Shown: positions 27,074-36,702 of the stretch, in pieces
Position numbering within the stretch: the stretch's first letter is position 1
How the letters are laid out: each line of letters starts with the position of its first letter
NCBI RefSeq assembly: GCF_002797395.1
Contig: NZ_KZ454943.1
Location: forward strand, 1,533,768 to 1,597,767
Direction: 5' to 3'
Source of the DNA: Bacillus solitudinis
GTDB lineage: Bacteria > Bacillota > Bacilli > Bacillales > Bacillaceae_D
Length of the DNA: 64,000 nt
Translations under genes and position numbers: made by a program
The notes under the pieces: generated by a model
What the model was told of the DNA's origin: nothing
Database searches by the model: none
What the model saw: only the letters and a program-made list of their open reading frames with translations

Positions 27074-28903
27074 CTATTTCGACTTTTGCCTTTTGGGGAA
27101 TTTCATTTGGATGTGAGTTCCTTTACCCAGTTGACTTTGAATATCCATATCAAAATCCATTCCATATTGAATCAAGTACCGACTGTACACATTGCTCAAC
27201 CCAATACCTAATACTTTGTGGTTCTTTACATCAAGCTTATTTCTAATTTCCACCAACTCTTTCTTCATCTGCTTTAGCTTTTCTTCCTCGATTCCAAGTC
27301 CATCATCGATAATATCAAAGTAAATAAAGTGTGAATCTCCATATGTTTTTAAGGTTAACTCTCCTTTTCCTTTTTTCCTTTCTAGACCATGATGCATTGA
27401 GTTTTCAATTAACGGCTGTAGCGTCATTTTAAGCATGTCTTCTTTTAGGACATCTTCATCTATCTCCACATCAACAGCAATTTTATGTTGAAAACGTATT
27501 TTCTGGATCGTTAAATAATCTTTTACATGCCGAATCTCCTCTTCAATTTTCACATAATCGGCATTGTGCTTTGTGCTATAACGAAGCATATCTGCTAAGG
27601 ACTGCGTCATTAATGAAATGTCCTCTACCTTATAATAATCTGACATCGCTCGAATGCTATCGAGCGTATTATAAAGAAAATGTGGATTAATTTGCGAATA
27701 GAGCATCGCTAATTCAGATTCCCTAAGCTTAATTTCGTAAATATATTTCGCTTTGAGTAGACTTTCAATTTCTACGACCATTTGATTCACGTTTTCAGTA
27801 ATATACTTGATTTCATTAGGGTTTGTTTCTGGTCGTTCGTGAAGATAGTTTTGTTTTGTGCGATTTAAGGATCGATACAAATTAATGATAGGAGCCGTTA
27901 TACTTTTCGAGAAAAACAACGAAATAATAGCCGTAACAAAAAAGGCAATAAGCGCCAATATAATGGTTGTGTTTCTAATATTCGAAGATGCCTCAACTAA
28001 ATCCCCTTTTGGGGTAATGAGCAACATTTTCCAGTTTGGTTCCTCCAATTTGCTATATGTAATAAGAGAAGTGCCTTCCTCATTTTTAAACCAGAACATT
28101 CCTTTTAGCCCATTCACATAGGACATCAATTCCGTATGGTAAAGGTCGCCAACCTCTAAGTTTTCCATTGTTGAGAATACAATTTGATTTTGCTCGTCGA
28201 CAATTAACAGTTCACTATTCTCAGAGATATTAGCATCCTTACTAATGTTCTCAATATTGTCAAAGGAGTACTCATATCGTACAATACTAAATATATTTTG
28301 GTGATCTGGATAATCTCTTACCATAATGGACGCAGAATATAAATTACGCTCATTATTCCGAAATTGATCCTGATAGGGCCCACTAAAGTACACATTCCCA
28401 TTCTTTTCTATTGTCTTTTTCACCCATTCCGAAGTTGAATACGAGCGCTCTAACCCGTTTTTATCGATCCCTGGTGTCGTATACAGCAATTCACCCGTAT
28501 GATAGAAAATGTGAAACCCTACATAGTCGTCCTGTGGAGAGATAAATAAACTTTTCAAGAAATAATCAGATAAATTTTGTTTAAATAAAAACTGTTCAGA
28601 GGTCGTCATCAAGTCATATTGATTAATGCCACTTACAAAATCAGTTCGGTAATATGGGGAAACGAGAAGATTGCGAATTTGGGAGAATTTAGAATCAAGA
28701 TTTTTTTGAATTTGAGTTACAATCAACATATTTGCTTGCTCTATTTTCGAATTAATAGAAAGTTGAGAGTAATATGCTGAAGAAAACCCAATAATTGTAA
28801 CCGTTATCACAATTAAGAAAAAGTACGTAAGAAAGAGCTTTGTTCTAATTCTAGATAGTTGAGTGAGCATCCATTGAGCAAATGTGTAAATTGTTTTTAT
28901 CAT
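27074..28903 (-). CDS. YesM-type sensor histidine kinase
   Basis: The 609-residue protein has a membrane helix at about 20-45, an extracellular dCache-like domain, a second membrane helix (about 305-325), a HAMP-like linker, the His_kinase signature LYSQINPHFLYNTLDSIRAM with the phospho-acceptor His, and an HATPase domain (NSMHHGLE and DDGLGIEEEKL). ATG at 28903 follows AAGGTG. It is the first gene of the second operon and diverges from the AraC gene at 29084. Partner: the response regulator at 22091. Confidence 0.9.
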   Translation of the reverse strand: MIKTIYTFAQWMLTQLSRIRTKLFLTYFFLIVITVTIIGFSSAYYSQLSINSKIEQANMLIVTQIQKNLDSKFSQIRNLLVSPYYRTDFVSGINQYDLMTTSEQFLFKQNLSDYFLKSLFISPQDDYVGFHIFYHTGELLYTTPGIDKNGLERSYSTSEWVKKTIEKNGNVYFSGPYQDQFRNNERNLYSASIMVRDYPDHQNIFSIVRYEYSFDNIENISKDANISENSELLIVDEQNQIVFSTMENLEVGDLYHTELMSYVNGLKGMFWFKNEEGTSLITYSKLEEPNWKMLLITPKGDLVEASSNIRNTTIILALIAFFVTAIISLFFSKSITAPIINLYRSLNRTKQNYLHERPETNPNEIKYITENVNQMVVEIESLLKAKYIYEIKLRESELAMLYSQINPHFLYNTLDSIRAMSDYYKVEDISLMTQSLADMLRYSTKHNADYVKIEEEIRHVKDYLTIQKIRFQHKIAVDVEIDEDVLKEDMLKMTLQPLIENSMHHGLERKKGKGELTLKTYGDSHFIYFDIIDDGLGIEEEKLKQMKKELVEIRNKLDVKNHKVLGIGLSNVYSRYLIQYGMDFDMDIQSQLGKGTHIQMKFPKRQKSK

Positions 28904-29083
28904 ATAAGCACCTTACCCTTAATCTATTCTTTCGTTGAGTTAAAGAGTCGTTATGAACGAGATTCTTTGACAATCTAGCACTCAAGTATTCGTATGTTAG
29001 AATTGGAATATCAGTCTTTTTGTTTCATAACGACATAAATGAGTCCAAACCGATAAGGTATTTCAAGAAAAGGAGCATTTCCA

Positions 29084-29971
29084 ATGGAGAGGTCTAAACA
29101 TCAATTAACTGGTCGCACTTATTTCTCAGATAAAATCCCTCTACATGTTAACAGATACCATGAAGACTTTATAAGCACGCATCACTCTCATGATTTTATA
29201 GAAATTACTATTATTGAAGAGGGTAAAGGTTTTCATCATATTAATGGTGAAGTGATCCCCGTTAATAAAGGTGAATTATTTATTATTCCAATTGGGGCCA
29301 ACCATGTCTTTCGACCAAACTCTGCTAATTCAAAGAATAAACTAACGGTTTATAATGTCCTTTTCTCCCCTTCCCTCCTACAAGGTCTCATCAATGAAAC
29401 AAATCACCAGCAGGAATATGCATTATCAGAATGGTGCGCTCTCTTGCAGCAAGGTTTGATGAATAACTATATTCATTTAAGGGATAAACAAGATAGCTGC
29501 CTACGATTAATTCGGTCGATTTACCTTGAATATCAATATAAACACGTTGGTTATTCTATTGTTTTGGAATCAAAAGTGATAGAGCTTATGATTCTATTGT
29601 TCCGATTAAAAAACCGAACTCTTGAAAAAGAGACATCGTCTGCTTCAATGGTTTTTGATGAAATGATATCTTATATCGATAACCATTTTAATGAGCCTCT
29701 AACCCTAACAGAAATGGCAACGAATATGCTGGTGAGTCCACGTCATTTCTCTAGGCTCTTTAAAAAACATACAAGTCAAACATTTACAGAATACCTCCAA
29801 AACAAACGGATGGAAGAAAGCGGACGGTTACTCAGAACGACTGATCATTCTGTAAGAGAAATCAGCGAAAGAGTTGGCTACAAAGATGATGATTATTTCA
29901 GGGAGCTTTTCACAAAGAAGTTTGGCTTATCTCCACAAAAATACCGAAAAGCACGTTCAAGAGATCATTGA
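29084..29971 (+). CDS. AraC-family regulator with cupin sensor
   Basis: The 295-residue protein has an N-terminal cupin (STHHSHDFIEITIIEEGKG; IPVNKGELFIIP) and a C-terminal AraC double helix-turn-helix (TEMATNMLVSPRHFSRLFK and SERVGYKDDDYFRELFTKK), like RhaR/RhaS-type sugar sensors. ATG at 29084 follows AAAAGGAGC. It is transcribed away from the sensor kinase gene. Likely targets are the neighbouring operons or the rhamnosidase at 30550; the ligand is unknown. Confidence 0.88.
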   Translation: MERSKHQLTGRTYFSDKIPLHVNRYHEDFISTHHSHDFIEITIIEEGKGFHHINGEVIPVNKGELFIIPIGANHVFRPNSANSKNKLTVYNVLFSPSLLQGLINETNHQQEYALSEWCALLQQGLMNNYIHLRDKQDSCLRLIRSIYLEYQYKHVGYSIVLESKVIELMILLFRLKNRTLEKETSSASMVFDEMISYIDNHFNEPLTLTEMATNMLVSPRHFSRLFKKHTSQTFTEYLQNKRMEESGRLLRTTDHSVREISERVGYKDDDYFRELFTKKFGLSPQKYRKARSRDH

Positions 29972-30000
29972 AATATGTACGTTTTTCACCTATTTCAATG
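29966..30000 (+). terminator. Weak hairpin between convergent genes
   Basis: A 10-bp inverted repeat (966-975 with 991-30000) at the end of the AraC gene has a 15-base loop and no clean T-run. Termination is plausible but not certain. Confidence 0.4.
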
Positions 30001-30003
30001 TTC

Positions 30004-30351
30004 TTACTGAGCAGCCTTTTTTACAAACTGTGATTTTAATTGCATCTCTCCAAAACCATCAATTTTGCAATCAATATCGTGCTCACCATCAACCAAACGA
30101 ATATTCTTTACTTTTGTCCCTATTTTTACAACCGAGGAACTTCCCTTTACCTTAAGGTCTTTCATTACCGTGACAGAATCACCGTCATTTAAGACATTTC
30201 CATTTGCATCCTTGATAATCTTTTTATTTTCATTATTTTCAGTTTCCGATTCTAACATCCACTCATGACTGCATTCTGGACAAACTAACAGACTTCCATC
30301 CTCATATGTATATTCCGAGTTACATATAGGACAATTCGGTAAATCAACCAT
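30004..30351 (-). CDS. yjdM: PhnA/YjdM family zinc-ribbon protein
   Basis: The 115-residue protein starts with a zinc ribbon ([21 protein letters not shown], Cys8/Cys11 and a second CxxC) and ends with the PhnA domain ([24 protein letters not shown]). The length matches E. coli YjdM, once called PhnA, although a role in phosphonate use is not supported. ATG at 30351 follows GGAGGAAA. Nothing links it to the flanking sugar genes. Confidence 0.88.
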   Translation of the reverse strand: MVDLPNCPICNSEYTYEDGSLLVCPECSHEWMLESETENNENKKIIKDANGNVLNDGDSVTVMKDLKVKGSSSVVKIGTKVKNIRLVDGEHDIDCKIDGFGEMQLKSQFVKKAAQ

Positions 30352-30473
30352 TACTCATTTCCTCCATCCATTTTTCCTGTTACATTCGTATTAAAGTTCT
30401 CTTCATTATACCAGAGCGGATTTTATGTATAAAGGTAGTCATAGTTATCCAATGAATTTCAAAAGAACGAAAA

Positions 30474-30507
30474 CAACCTTACTCCGATGAATTTCGAAAT
30501 AAGGTTG
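30474..30507 (-). terminator. Terminator of the GH78 gene
   Basis: The arms CAACCTTA and TAAGGTTG (474-481 with 500-507) pair perfectly. The minus-direction sequence after the stem is TTTTCGTTCTTTT. Confidence 0.75.
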
Positions 30508-30549
30508 CTTACAGAATTATCTTTACGTGCAAGCTAGTGTTGTTTGCCT

Positions 30550-33270
30550 TTAAACTGAGATCGTTTCCATTACCGACTCAAAATCATAATCACCAGATCC
30601 GACTTCATACACAGTGGTGCCTTCTTCCGTTCCGATAACCAGCACATCAGAACCCAGCTGAGTAGTCAACTTGCCAGGGATATGAACAGTTGCTGTTGTA
30701 TTCACGGGAATACGTACTTTACATGTAAAACGTCCATTTTCAAGCGTCCACTCTGATCTAATTTGTCCATGAACCGATTCAAAATGGCCTTTAGCAAAGG
30801 TCAATCCTCCTCCTGGTCTTGGATGAATGGTAATTTGTTTAAAGCCAGCTCCCTCTGGTTTCACATCAATTCCGGCCACATAACGATACATCCACTCCCC
30901 TACAGACCCTAAGGAATAATGATTAAACGAATTCATCTGTGCACTTTGGAATCCTTTATGAGCAGTCCACCCATCCCAACGCTCCCAAATCGTTGTAGCT
31001 CCGTGCTTTACTGAATATAACCATGAAGGAAAGGTATCCTTTTTCAAAAGACTGTATGCCACATCTAAATAGCCATTATCGGTAAGAACCGGTAGCAGAT
31101 AGCCTACTCCTAAAAAGCCTGTTGAGAGATGTCCATTTCGTCTCTTAATATTGTTAACCAAGTGCTGACTTGCCTTTTTCTTTTTCTCGCCTGTTAATAG
31201 ATTCATATTTAAGGCCAGCACATATCCCGTCTGTGTCTCACCTTTAACTTTTCCATCCTCTGTCACAAACGTTTCATTAAAAGCTTTCTTTATTTTCTCA
31301 AACAATGTTTTGTACTTATGTTCCTCTTCTGTTTTTCCAAGCGCTGCTGCGACCTTTGCCATAATTTCAACACTGTAGGCGAAGTAGGCCGTTGCTAAAA
31401 CATCCTTTGGTGTTTCTTCATCAATAGCTAACCAATCTCCGTATACGGTATCATCTGGACGAATATAATTCGTACTATGTTCGACCAGATAGTCAATCCA
31501 GCGCGACATTGGCTTGTAATGCGTTTCTAAAATGTGCCTATCACCGTACACTAAATACACCGTCCAAGGCACGACGACCCCTGCGTCACCCCACCCTGCA
31601 TTCGCATCAGTTAACCAATTTTCAATAGGATGGATAACATCTGTTAAAATCGTTGTTTTCTCATTATATTTTTTCCTTTTTAAATTAATCCAGCCAGCGT
31701 CAGGAACAATATCTGTAAACGCACCACTCGGAAGCTGAGCATCAACTAAGTCTTCTGTAAACTTCCGAAAAAAGTTGGCCACATCCATATTGTAGCTAGC
31801 TGTACGAATAAATATTTGTGCATCACCCGTCCAACCTAAACGTTCATCTCTTTGTGGGCAATCCGTTGGAATACTTAAGAAATTACCTCTTTGTCCCCAT
31901 GTAATATTTTGATATAATTTATTCACCATCTCATCCGATGTTTCAAACATTCCTGTAACCGGTGTATCGGAATGGACGACTCTTCCTTCAATATCAACCG
32001 AAGTCAATGGTTCACCTTCACAAATCACTTCAACAAACCGGAATCCATGAAATGTAAAATGTGGTTCGAAAACCTCGACTCCGTTTCCCTTTAAAATATA
32101 AATACCTTCTGGCCTTGCTTTGCGAAGATTTTCTGTATAAAGACTTCCATCTTCTTGAAGCATTTCAGCATATCTCACCGTGACTTTCGTTCCTTCTCTG
32201 CCGCTTACCTTCAGCTTGGCCCACCCAATCATGTTCTGTCCTAAATCGAAAATCGTTGTCCCACTCGGTGAGGTAGAGACTGAAACCGGTGTTAAATTCT
32301 CTGTAATTCTAACCGGAGGATCAATTTGAGAAACAAGCTCCCCTTCATAATCGTCCTTAACGAGTGGAGCCTCCCAACTGGAATCATCATACTTGGCAGA
32401 GTTCCAACCAGACAATTCTAATCGCGCGTCATAATACTCACCTTTGATAATGTCAGAATATAGAATAGGACCCGTAGTGACCCTCCAGGATTCATCAGTT
32501 ACAATCCTTTCTACAGTTCCATCTTTATACGTAATATTTAGTTGCATCTGAAAAAACGGCTGTTCTCCATAAACATTTTTCCCGAGCATCCCAACATACC
32601 CTGCATACCAGCCTGTTCCGAGGAGAGCACCAACCGCATTCTCCCCTGCTTGCAGAAGTTCTGTTACATCGTACATTTGATATTGTAGTCTTAGATTATA
32701 GTCCGTAAAACCCGGCGCAAAATAAGCATCTTCTACTCTCTTTTCATTAATATGAAACTCATAGACACCTAGTGCCGTCACATGAGCGGTAGCAGATTCA
32801 ACCATTTTGTTTGTCGAAAATGTTTTTCGTAGAAACAAGCTTGGTTCTAAATCTTTATCCATCCACTTTTCTGAATCCCTTGTTTTCTCCTCGGCTCCAA
32901 TCCATTTCCCTTCCCATTCCGATTGACTTAATAGCCCCATCGTCCAAAATGCAGGTTCGCTCCACGGAGAGGATTGGTGATTTTTATCCCACACCTTCAC
33001 TTTCCAATAATACTTAGCTCCTGACTGTAGCTTCTTCCCTTGATAAGAAATTTGCACAGATTGACTCGACTCTTCTTTTCCGCTATCCCACATATCAGCG
33101 TTGTCACGTATTAATTCTTCATAGCTTGTTGCTACCATAATTTGATACGCAGTTTGTATTTGTGCGCGTTCTGATGAGGTTAAAACCCAACTAAAATGTG
33201 GTTGCATAGAGTCTATTCCTAATGGATTTTTGAAAGTGTTTGTTTTCAGACCAGTACTATACATACTCAA
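30550..33270 (-). CDS. GH78 alpha-L-rhamnosidase
   Basis: The protein of about 906 residues has the full Bac_rhamnosid order: N-terminal Ig-like domain (YQIMVATSYEEL), carbohydrate-binding modules (ALGVYEFHINEKRVEDAYFAPG), the (alpha/alpha)6 catalytic barrel with CPQRDERLGWTGDAQIF holding the acid residues and ATTIWERWDGW, and a C-terminal sandwich. No signal peptide. The start is TTG at 33270, six bases after AGGAGGG; ATG 33264 is possible. A longer frame to 33309 has no ribosome site and runs through the cre box. It releases alpha-L-rhamnose from imported pectic oligosaccharides or flavonoid glycosides. It is a single-gene transcript ending at the 30474 terminator. Confidence 0.92.
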   Translation of the reverse strand: MSMYSTGLKTNTFKNPLGIDSMQPHFSWVLTSSERAQIQTAYQIMVATSYEELIRDNADMWDSGKEESSQSVQISYQGKKLQSGAKYYWKVKVWDKNHQSSPWSEPAFWTMGLLSQSEWEGKWIGAEEKTRDSEKWMDKDLEPSLFLRKTFSTNKMVESATAHVTALGVYEFHINEKRVEDAYFAPGFTDYNLRLQYQMYDVTELLQAGENAVGALLGTGWYAGYVGMLGKNVYGEQPFFQMQLNITYKDGTVERIVTDESWRVTTGPILYSDIIKGEYYDARLELSGWNSAKYDDSSWEAPLVKDDYEGELVSQIDPPVRITENLTPVSVSTSPSGTTIFDLGQNMIGWAKLKVSGREGTKVTVRYAEMLQEDGSLYTENLRKARPEGIYILKGNGVEVFEPHFTFHGFRFVEVICEGEPLTSVDIEGRVVHSDTPVTGMFETSDEMVNKLYQNITWGQRGNFLSIPTDCPQRDERLGWTGDAQIFIRTASYNMDVANFFRKFTEDLVDAQLPSGAFTDIVPDAGWINLKRKKYNEKTTILTDVIHPIENWLTDANAGWGDAGVVVPWTVYLVYGDRHILETHYKPMSRWIDYLVEHSTNYIRPDDTVYGDWLAIDEETPKDVLATAYFAYSVEIMAKVAAALGKTEEEHKYKTLFEKIKKAFNETFVTEDGKVKGETQTGYVLALNMNLLTGEKKKKASQHLVNNIKRRNGHLSTGFLGVGYLLPVLTDNGYLDVAYSLLKKDTFPSWLYSVKHGATTIWERWDGWTAHKGFQSAQMNSFNHYSLGSVGEWMYRYVAGIDVKPEGAGFKQITIHPRPGGGLTFAKGHFESVHGQIRSEWTLENGRFTCKVRIPVNTTATVHIPGKLTTQLGSDVLVIGTEEGTTVYEVGSGDYDFESVMETISV

Positions 33271-33294
33271 TTTAAACCCTCCTAATCGTCTTTG

Positions 33295-33308
33295 TGATTG
33301 CGCTTTCA
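33295..33308. promoter_or_regulatory. cre box (CcpA) upstream of the rhamnosidase
   Basis: On the minus strand the site reads TGAAAGCGCAATCA, a full match to TGWAARCGNWWNCA, 25 bases upstream of the TTG start. The rhamnosidase is thus likely catabolite-repressed like the two importers. Confidence 0.8.
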
Positions 33309-33567
33309 AATTTATTTCTTGCTTGAATTATAGTGTCTTTTTTTCTCAATTACCCCTGCTTATATGGACATATTTACAGGGTGATGCAGCCATATTTTCT
33401 TAATAGCCTCATAACGTGCTACCCTTCTCAGACTTAAGAAGTTTAAATTCCTTTTTATGTGGAATTATTTATAGAAGGTGAACTATTTTAGTCGAAGCTT
33501 CTTCCTTATAAAACCACTTATCTAATCTATAAATAAAAAATTCATCGCTAGAATAGGAGAAACGAAA

Positions 33568-34263
33568 ATGGACATGACTACAGATGCACTTACATCGATA
33601 TCACGGCTTTTATTAATTATTGTTCTTAGCAGCATCGTTGGATTTGAAAGAGAAATAAAAAATCATCCAGCAGGACTACGAACTCATATCCTTGTTGGAC
33701 TAGGCGCTTGTTTACTTATGCTATTATCTCTCTATGGGTTTTCAAACTTTATCGCAACTCATAAAGATGTCACAAATATTGATCCTGCCAGACTCCCTTC
33801 CTACGTTATAGCGGGAATTGGCTTTCTTGGTGCTGGGACAATTATTGTTAGAGGGGACGTGAACGTAAAAGGCTTGACGACCGCAGCTTCAATTTGGGTT
33901 GTCGCTGGTATCGGCTTGGTCGTTGGAGCGGGCATGTACCTTGAAGCAATTGTTACGACGTTTCTAGTCCTCATTGTTTTATTTGTATTTAATAAAGTAG
34001 AGGATACATTTTTAAATAAAAACCAGAAAATCTTACTATTAACCATAACTACAGATGCCTCAATTTCCTTTGCAAACGTTTTTTCTCAAATAGAGGAGGG
34101 AGGAGTTCAAATTATTAAATCAACGACAGAAAGTCAATCTAATCACTGTTCAAAATACACATTCTTAATAAAGGGCTCCTCTCTACGCTGTCAAGCGAAG
34201 ACAATAGAAACACTCCAACAACTTGAAGCTGTTGTTAAAGTCTCCATCGAAAAAAATGAATAA
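33568..34263 (+). CDS. MgtC/SapB family membrane protein
   Basis: The 231-residue protein has the MgtC signature: FEREIKNHPAGLRTHILVGLGACL in the second helix, GIGFLGAGTIIVRGDVNVKGLTTAASIW, and four to five membrane helices (to about residue 145), followed by a cytoplasmic ACT-like tail. ATG at 33568 follows AGGAGAAA. The family is linked to magnesium homeostasis and acid or phagosome stress; its transport role is unproven. Confidence 0.9.
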   Translation: MDMTTDALTSISRLLLIIVLSSIVGFEREIKNHPAGLRTHILVGLGACLLMLLSLYGFSNFIATHKDVTNIDPARLPSYVIAGIGFLGAGTIIVRGDVNVKGLTTAASIWVVAGIGLVVGAGMYLEAIVTTFLVLIVLFVFNKVEDTFLNKNQKILLLTITTDASISFANVFSQIEEGGVQIIKSTTESQSNHCSKYTFLIKGSSLRCQAKTIETLQQLEAVVKVSIEKNE

Positions 34264-34283
34264 TCAAAGTCAGTTCCAAGTTG

Positions 34284-34317
34284 AAAGGCTCTTCTTTTAA
34301 TTAAGAAGAGCCTTTTT
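34284..34317. terminator. Bidirectional terminator
   Basis: A perfect 13-bp stem (284-296 with 303-315, loop TTAATT) is followed by T5. It ends the MgtC gene, and the stop codon of the convergent gene lies inside it. Confidence 0.9.
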
Positions 34318-34830
34318 GAGAAATCTTGTTGCTAAAGGTAGTTTGAATTTCACCATAAAAAAGATAAGTGTAAAAAAGGAAATTATCCAAGTAAGACCTG
34401 GTTTTTTTATATAGAGATAACTTAGTCCATACATGGCTACGTAAATCATCCCTGACCAGAATGTGCTCCACCCATATTTAAAAAAAATCATCTTATTTTT
34501 TAACACAACTTGTTCAACAATACAAGAAGCCAATGTCCATTTTACGACATGAAGAATTTGTTTACCTATTGTAGTGGGAAATTTCGATAAACATGCAAGA
34601 ACGAGTAAAGGGGTGACAAAGAAGACGTGTAACCTTCTCAAAACCTCCTGATTCATACCTTTAGCGTTAAAATCCCAGAGAAGACGTTTTTTAAATAGAA
34701 AATAATATAAAGAATTAACAAAACTGACGTAAACTAGGCTTTTCCAGTACTTAGGAATATCCTTCCACGTTCTCCTATAAACATTTAGGAGAACAACGAA
34801 TAGTATTAAAGTAAGTTGTTTTTTCCTCAT
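34297..34830 (-). CDS. CBO0543-like small membrane protein
   Basis: The 177-residue protein has four to five hydrophobic segments and the RRLHVFFVTPLLVLACLSKFP and YGWSTFWSGMIYVAMYG elements that recall CBO0543-family membrane proteins of Firmicutes; function unknown. The start is ATG at 34830 behind AAAGGGG; the longer frame lacks a site. Similar proteins are at 36678, 46303 and 57289. Confidence 0.6.
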   Translation of the reverse strand: MRKKQLTLILFVVLLNVYRRTWKDIPKYWKSLVYVSFVNSLYYFLFKKRLLWDFNAKGMNQEVLRRLHVFFVTPLLVLACLSKFPTTIGKQILHVVKWTLASCIVEQVVLKNKMIFFKYGWSTFWSGMIYVAMYGLSYLYIKKPGLTWIISFFTLIFFMVKFKLPLATRFLKKALLN

Positions 34831-34896
34831 ATTTGTTACCCCTTTAATTGATAATAATAATATCATCCCCTCCCATTTGTTTGGTATGTACTATTC

Positions 34897-35652
34897 TTAT
34901 TTTTTCGCCATGACACGAATTCTTTTATAGTCAGCGATCCAATTTCCATCTTGATATAAAACGTTCCTTAAATTACTTTCTACTTTTTTAATGATTTCCT
35001 TTTTTTCAGAATCTTTAACGCTGCCAAACATCTCAGCTCCGAACATCTCTATCCACTTGCTTAATCCGTCCTCACCAGCTAATTGTGTAGGTCGGTCAAA
35101 GTGGTGCGCAAATGTCACGCTAAAGCCAACTTCCTCCATTAAAGACGTATATTGACCAATGCTTGGAAAATACCATGGAAATTGTTCCTTCTTATAATTC
35201 AGTCCAAACAAATTACATTGTTTGATAACCTCATCGGTTATGATTTTCACATTCCCTTTGCCACCGAATTCTGCAACAAATCTTCCTCCTTGTTTTAAAC
35301 TGTTATAGACACATTGCAAGACAGGCTTCGGTTGTTTCATCCAATGAAGAGCTGCATTAGAGAATACCGCATCAAATTCCTGATGATAAGTTAATTCAGC
35401 CGCATCCTTCGCCGTAAATTTATTATTCGGGTATTTACTCTTTGCTTGATTAACCATATTTATAGATTTATCAATACCTTCAACATTTACTCCCTGTTCT
35501 GATAATTGACTTACTAAATCTCCTGTGCCACAGCCAAGGTCTAGAATAAACTCCCCTCTCTGCGGTGCCAATAAGTCAATGACCTCTTCTCCAAGCTTAG
35601 AAACAAATGAGTGACTTCCATCATACAATTTCGCATTCCATTGATCCTTCAT
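34897..35652 (-). CDS. SAM-dependent methyltransferase
   Basis: The 251-residue class I methyltransferase has motif I FILDLGCGTGDLVSQL, an acidic residue after strand 2 (VEGIDKS) and AVFSNAALHWMKQP as the post-motif. The layout resembles trans-aconitate methyltransferase and other small-molecule methyltransferases. ATG at 35652 follows AAAGGAGAGG. It diverges from the LysR gene, which may control it. Confidence 0.88.
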   Translation of the reverse strand: MKDQWNAKLYDGSHSFVSKLGEEVIDLLAPQRGEFILDLGCGTGDLVSQLSEQGVNVEGIDKSINMVNQAKSKYPNNKFTAKDAAELTYHQEFDAVFSNAALHWMKQPKPVLQCVYNSLKQGGRFVAEFGGKGNVKIITDEVIKQCNLFGLNYKKEQFPWYFPSIGQYTSLMEEVGFSVTFAHHFDRPTQLAGEDGLSKWIEMFGAEMFGSVKDSEKKEIIKKVESNLRNVLYQDGNWIADYKRIRVMAKK

Positions 35653-35732
35653 CTTAACCTCTCCTTTTCTTTAAGTTAACTAAAGTATAGACGTTAAGGT
35701 ATATAATGGATATTAACCAATTAAAAGAAGAT

Positions 35733-35751
35733 TAATAACCATTTGTTATTA
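35733..35751. promoter_or_regulatory. Palindrome upstream of the LysR gene, candidate operator
   Basis: TAATAAC and GTTATTA flank a 5-base spacer, which fits the T-N11-A LysR box pattern. It sits in the divergent promoter region just before the LysR ribosome site, so autoregulation is plausible. Confidence 0.5.
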
Positions 35752-35766
35752 GAAGGGAGCGTATCT

Positions 35767-36657
35767 ATGGAAATTAGCTGGATTAGAACGTTTATCATTG
35801 CAGCTCAGAACGAAAATTTCCGAAAAACCTCGGAGGCACTCTTTTTAACACAGCCTGCGATAACGAAGCATATACGACGTCTCGAGGAAAGACTTAACAC
35901 CGTGTTATTTGAAAGAGTTGGCAAATCAGTGAGCTTAACCCCAGCTGGTGCTAAGTTTCTTCCTTATGCGAAAGAAATGCTTGAGAAATATGACCAAGGA
36001 ATCGATAACTTTGAAGCATGGAAACAGGGCTATAACAAGAAATTAATTATCGCAGCTGCCCCACAAATCGCCTCATCCATTCTCCCTTCATTACTACGGA
36101 GATTTATAGATGAACACCCAGACATCGAAGTGATTATCAGCGTGCTAAAATCGTATGAAATTGGTGAGGGCATTAGTTTAGGAAGGGCAGATATTGGGCT
36201 CACAAAGCTTCAGCCCCTTCAAACGAATATAACTAGCGAGGTTGTTCATGAAGAACGTGTTCTATTCGTTGGACCCCATTTAGAAGAAGAAACTCTCGGT
36301 GAAGAAGCTACCTTAGAAAAATATCGGCTAATTACTCATAATCATCCAGACTATTGGGAACTTCTTTTACATGAAGTGAGAAGACATTATCCCTCCACTC
36401 GAACAATGGCTGTTGATCAGGTAGAAATAACAAAACGTTTTATTGAGGCCGGGCTTGGTGTATCTTATTTGCCCTTAACGATGGTTGAAGGTGAAATCAG
36501 AACGGATAAGTTAGTTGAAATTCAGCCAGAGAAAATCAACGTCCCCTCAGCGAAAACGTATGTTGTAACAAAAGTGAAAACACAGGAAGTTATTATATTT
36601 ACTTCCTTTTTAAAAGAAGCTATTCAAAAAAATTTTCATGTTCAAATAAACATATAA
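35767..36657 (+). CDS. LysR-family transcription regulator
   Basis: The 296-residue protein has the LysR helix-turn-helix at its N-terminus (WIRTFIIAAQNENFRKTSEALFLTQ, then PAITKHIRRLEERLNTVLFERVGKS) and a type 2 periplasmic-binding-like effector domain. The start is ATG at 35767 behind AGAAGGGAG. It resembles CitR/YwqM-type regulators; targets are unknown, and the divergent methyltransferase is the first candidate. Confidence 0.9.
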   Translation: MEISWIRTFIIAAQNENFRKTSEALFLTQPAITKHIRRLEERLNTVLFERVGKSVSLTPAGAKFLPYAKEMLEKYDQGIDNFEAWKQGYNKKLIIAAAPQIASSILPSLLRRFIDEHPDIEVIISVLKSYEIGEGISLGRADIGLTKLQPLQTNITSEVVHEERVLFVGPHLEEETLGEEATLEKYRLITHNHPDYWELLLHEVRRHYPSTRTMAVDQVEITKRFIEAGLGVSYLPLTMVEGEIRTDKLVEIQPEKINVPSAKTYVVTKVKTQEVIIFTSFLKEAIQKNFHVQINI

Positions 36658-36664
36658 AGATGAT

Positions 36665-36702
36665 CCCAAAAGGCTATTTAACCTTTTGGGGCGATTTTTT
36701 CT
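36665..36702 (+). terminator. Terminator of the LysR gene
   Basis: CCCAAAAGG pairs with CCTTTTGGG (665-673 with 682-690), then GCGATTTTTTC. The stop of the convergent gene at 36678 lies in the loop. Confidence 0.85.

Noticed and set aside
33271..33309. N-terminal extension of the rhamnosidase to 33309
   Set aside because: No ribosome site, and it would run through an exact cre box; TTG 33270 has AGGAGGG at the right distance.
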